Shown: one piece after another, positions 63,223 through 64,000 of the stretch
Position numbering within the stretch: the stretch's first letter is position 1
How the letters are laid out: each line of letters opens with the position of its first letter
DNA from: DAIMFL01 sp964372215
Lineage (GTDB): Bacteria > Pseudomonadota > Alphaproteobacteria > Dongiales > Dongiaceae
Length of the DNA stretch: 64,000 nt
Direction: 5' to 3'
Assembly: GCA_964372215.1 (NCBI GenBank)
Contig: CAYJQC010000009.1
Location: forward strand, 1-64,000
Position numbers and translations under genes: made by a program
The notes under the pieces: model-generated
What the model saw: the letters and a program-made list of their open reading frames with translations, nothing else
The model's database searches: none
What the model was told of the DNA's origin: nothing

Positions 63223-64000
63223 CTGGGCTGCTCGCGCCGCAGTGTCGCGATCTGCGCGTAGAGCACGCCGGCGATGATGATCAGGCCGCCGACGACCTGG
63301 TGCCCGGTCGGCTGGGTGCCGATCCAGGCGAAGGCGACCAGCGCCGCCGTCACCGGGATCAGGTTGGTGTACATCGAGGCGACGCTGATGCCGATGCGCC
63401 TGACCCCGAAATGCCAGAGGAAGTTGCCGAGGGCGATCGGCACGGTGCCGGTGTAGAGCACCGGCAACAGGTATTCCGGCGCCAGGTCGATGCGGAGCTC
63501 GACGATCCCGAGGGCGCCCGCCGCCGCCGTCACCATCGCCATGCAGGCGGCACCGGGGATCGTGGTCAGCAGCGAGATATGCAGCAGCGGGGCGCCGCGC
63601 AGCCAGTGCTGCGCCGCCAGCGAGAACCAGGTCCAGGCGACGTTGGCGACGACCACCAGCAGCGCGCCGCCCTGGAAGCCGGCCAGCTCGCCGAGCGCGC
63701 CACCGAGGCCGAAGATGGCGAGCAGCGAGCCGGCAACCGCGAGCGCGGTGCCGATCACGATGCCGCGGCCGAGCCCGACGCCGAACAGGAGGCGCGCGGT
63801 GATCGCCGCCGAGATCGGGTTGGTGGCGGAGACGATGGCGGCGGCGACCCCGCTCGACCACAGCACCGACAGCGACATGCAGATCGACGAGATCACGAAG
63901 CCGATGACCGCCAGCAGCGCCAGGCGGAGCCAGGGCAGGCCGCGATGGAACGGCAGGCGGCGCTCGGCGGCGAACACCACCAGGGTGAGCACCAGCGCCG
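63219..64000 (-). CDS. EamA/DMT-family transporter, 5' end cut by the window edge
   Basis: At least 257 residues are visible, with about eight membrane helices and a repeated EamA half: SSGVAAAIVSATNPISAAIT in the first half and IGISVASMYTNLIPVTAALV in the second, each a typical end-of-helix motif. Members move drugs, amino acids or other metabolites. The N-terminus lies beyond position 64000; the first visible ATG (63992) is probably internal. Confidence 0.87.
   Translation of the reverse strand, partial: ALVLTLVVFAAERRLPFHRGLPWLRLALLAVIGFVISSICMSLSVLWSSGVAAAIVSATNPISAAITARLLFGVGLGRGIVIGTALAVAGSLLAIFGLGGALGELAGFQGGALLVVVANVAWTWFSLAAQHWLRGAPLLHISLLTTIPGAACMAMVTAAAGALGIVELRIDLAPEYLLPVLYTGTVPIALGNFLWHFGVRRIGISVASMYTNLIPVTAALVAFAWIGTQPTGHQVVGGLIIIAGVLYAQIATLRREQPS

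Overview
The window is a GC-rich (roughly 70 percent by eye), densely packed stretch of a chromosome, most likely from an alphaproteobacterium of the Rhodospirillales type. The evidence is a GTTC-N7-GTTC LexA box, an ALA synthase (C4 haem pathway), an imuA-imuB-dnaE2 mutasome, the xseB-ispA-dxs-tlyA neighbourhood, and a pdxH-dnaJ-fabI-aroC neighbourhood. I saw no rRNA, tRNA, CRISPR array, prophage or intact insertion sequence.

Region 1 (1-8.2 kb, minus strand) is an SOS mutagenesis operon, imuA-imuB-vapB-vapC-dnaE2. A VapBC toxin-antitoxin pair sits inside it, and palindromic repeats are inserted in frame in both imuB and dnaE2. Upstream are a hybrid histidine kinase and a translationally overlapping periplasmic protein with a sulfite-oxidase-like fold that has no cysteine. 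Region 2 (8.3-11.4 kb) holds a thioesterase, an enoyl-CoA hydratase, a low-GC SUKH protein and a patatin phospholipase.

Region 3 (11.6-16.6 kb) is the most unusual part. A well-conserved TPP (THI-box) riboswitch, followed by a hairpin that buries the Shine-Dalgarno sequence, precedes a complete branched-chain-amino-acid-type (Liv) ABC transporter: a binding protein, LivH, a LivM-LivG fusion and LivF. This suggests a thiamine or thiamine-precursor importer built on a Liv scaffold. pyrE follows.

Region 4 (17.5-31.8 kb) has an oligopeptide-type ABC transporter without ATPases, a thioredoxin-NHL protein, a C13/caspase-like lipoprotein, a class III aminotransferase, HemA, and a four-gene polyamine-type ABC transporter. 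Region 5 (31.9-36.6 kb) contains a PadR-like protein, a short-chain dehydrogenase, small conserved proteins, a universal stress protein downstream of an FNR-type box, a cation efflux protein and PdxH.

Region 6 (36.8-51.5 kb) is mostly housekeeping: a 17-kDa surface antigen, DnaJ/CbpM, an isochorismatase, a YihY/BrkB protein, FabI, AroC, an RlmD-type methyltransferase, SppA, TlyA, a MATE pump, Dxs, IspA and XseB. Region 7 (51.6-64 kb) has a class III cyclase with TPRs, an old-yellow-enzyme homologue, a PAS protein, a zinc metallopeptidase, a histone-deacetylase-like amidohydrolase, two metallo-beta-lactamase-fold hydrolases, a DUF423 protein, an acyl-ligase/ACP/acyltransferase fusion, and a DMT transporter cut by the window edge.

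At least five families of short palindromic repeats (called A to E here) fill the intergenic gaps. One copy is nested inside another, and two copies lie in frame inside genes.
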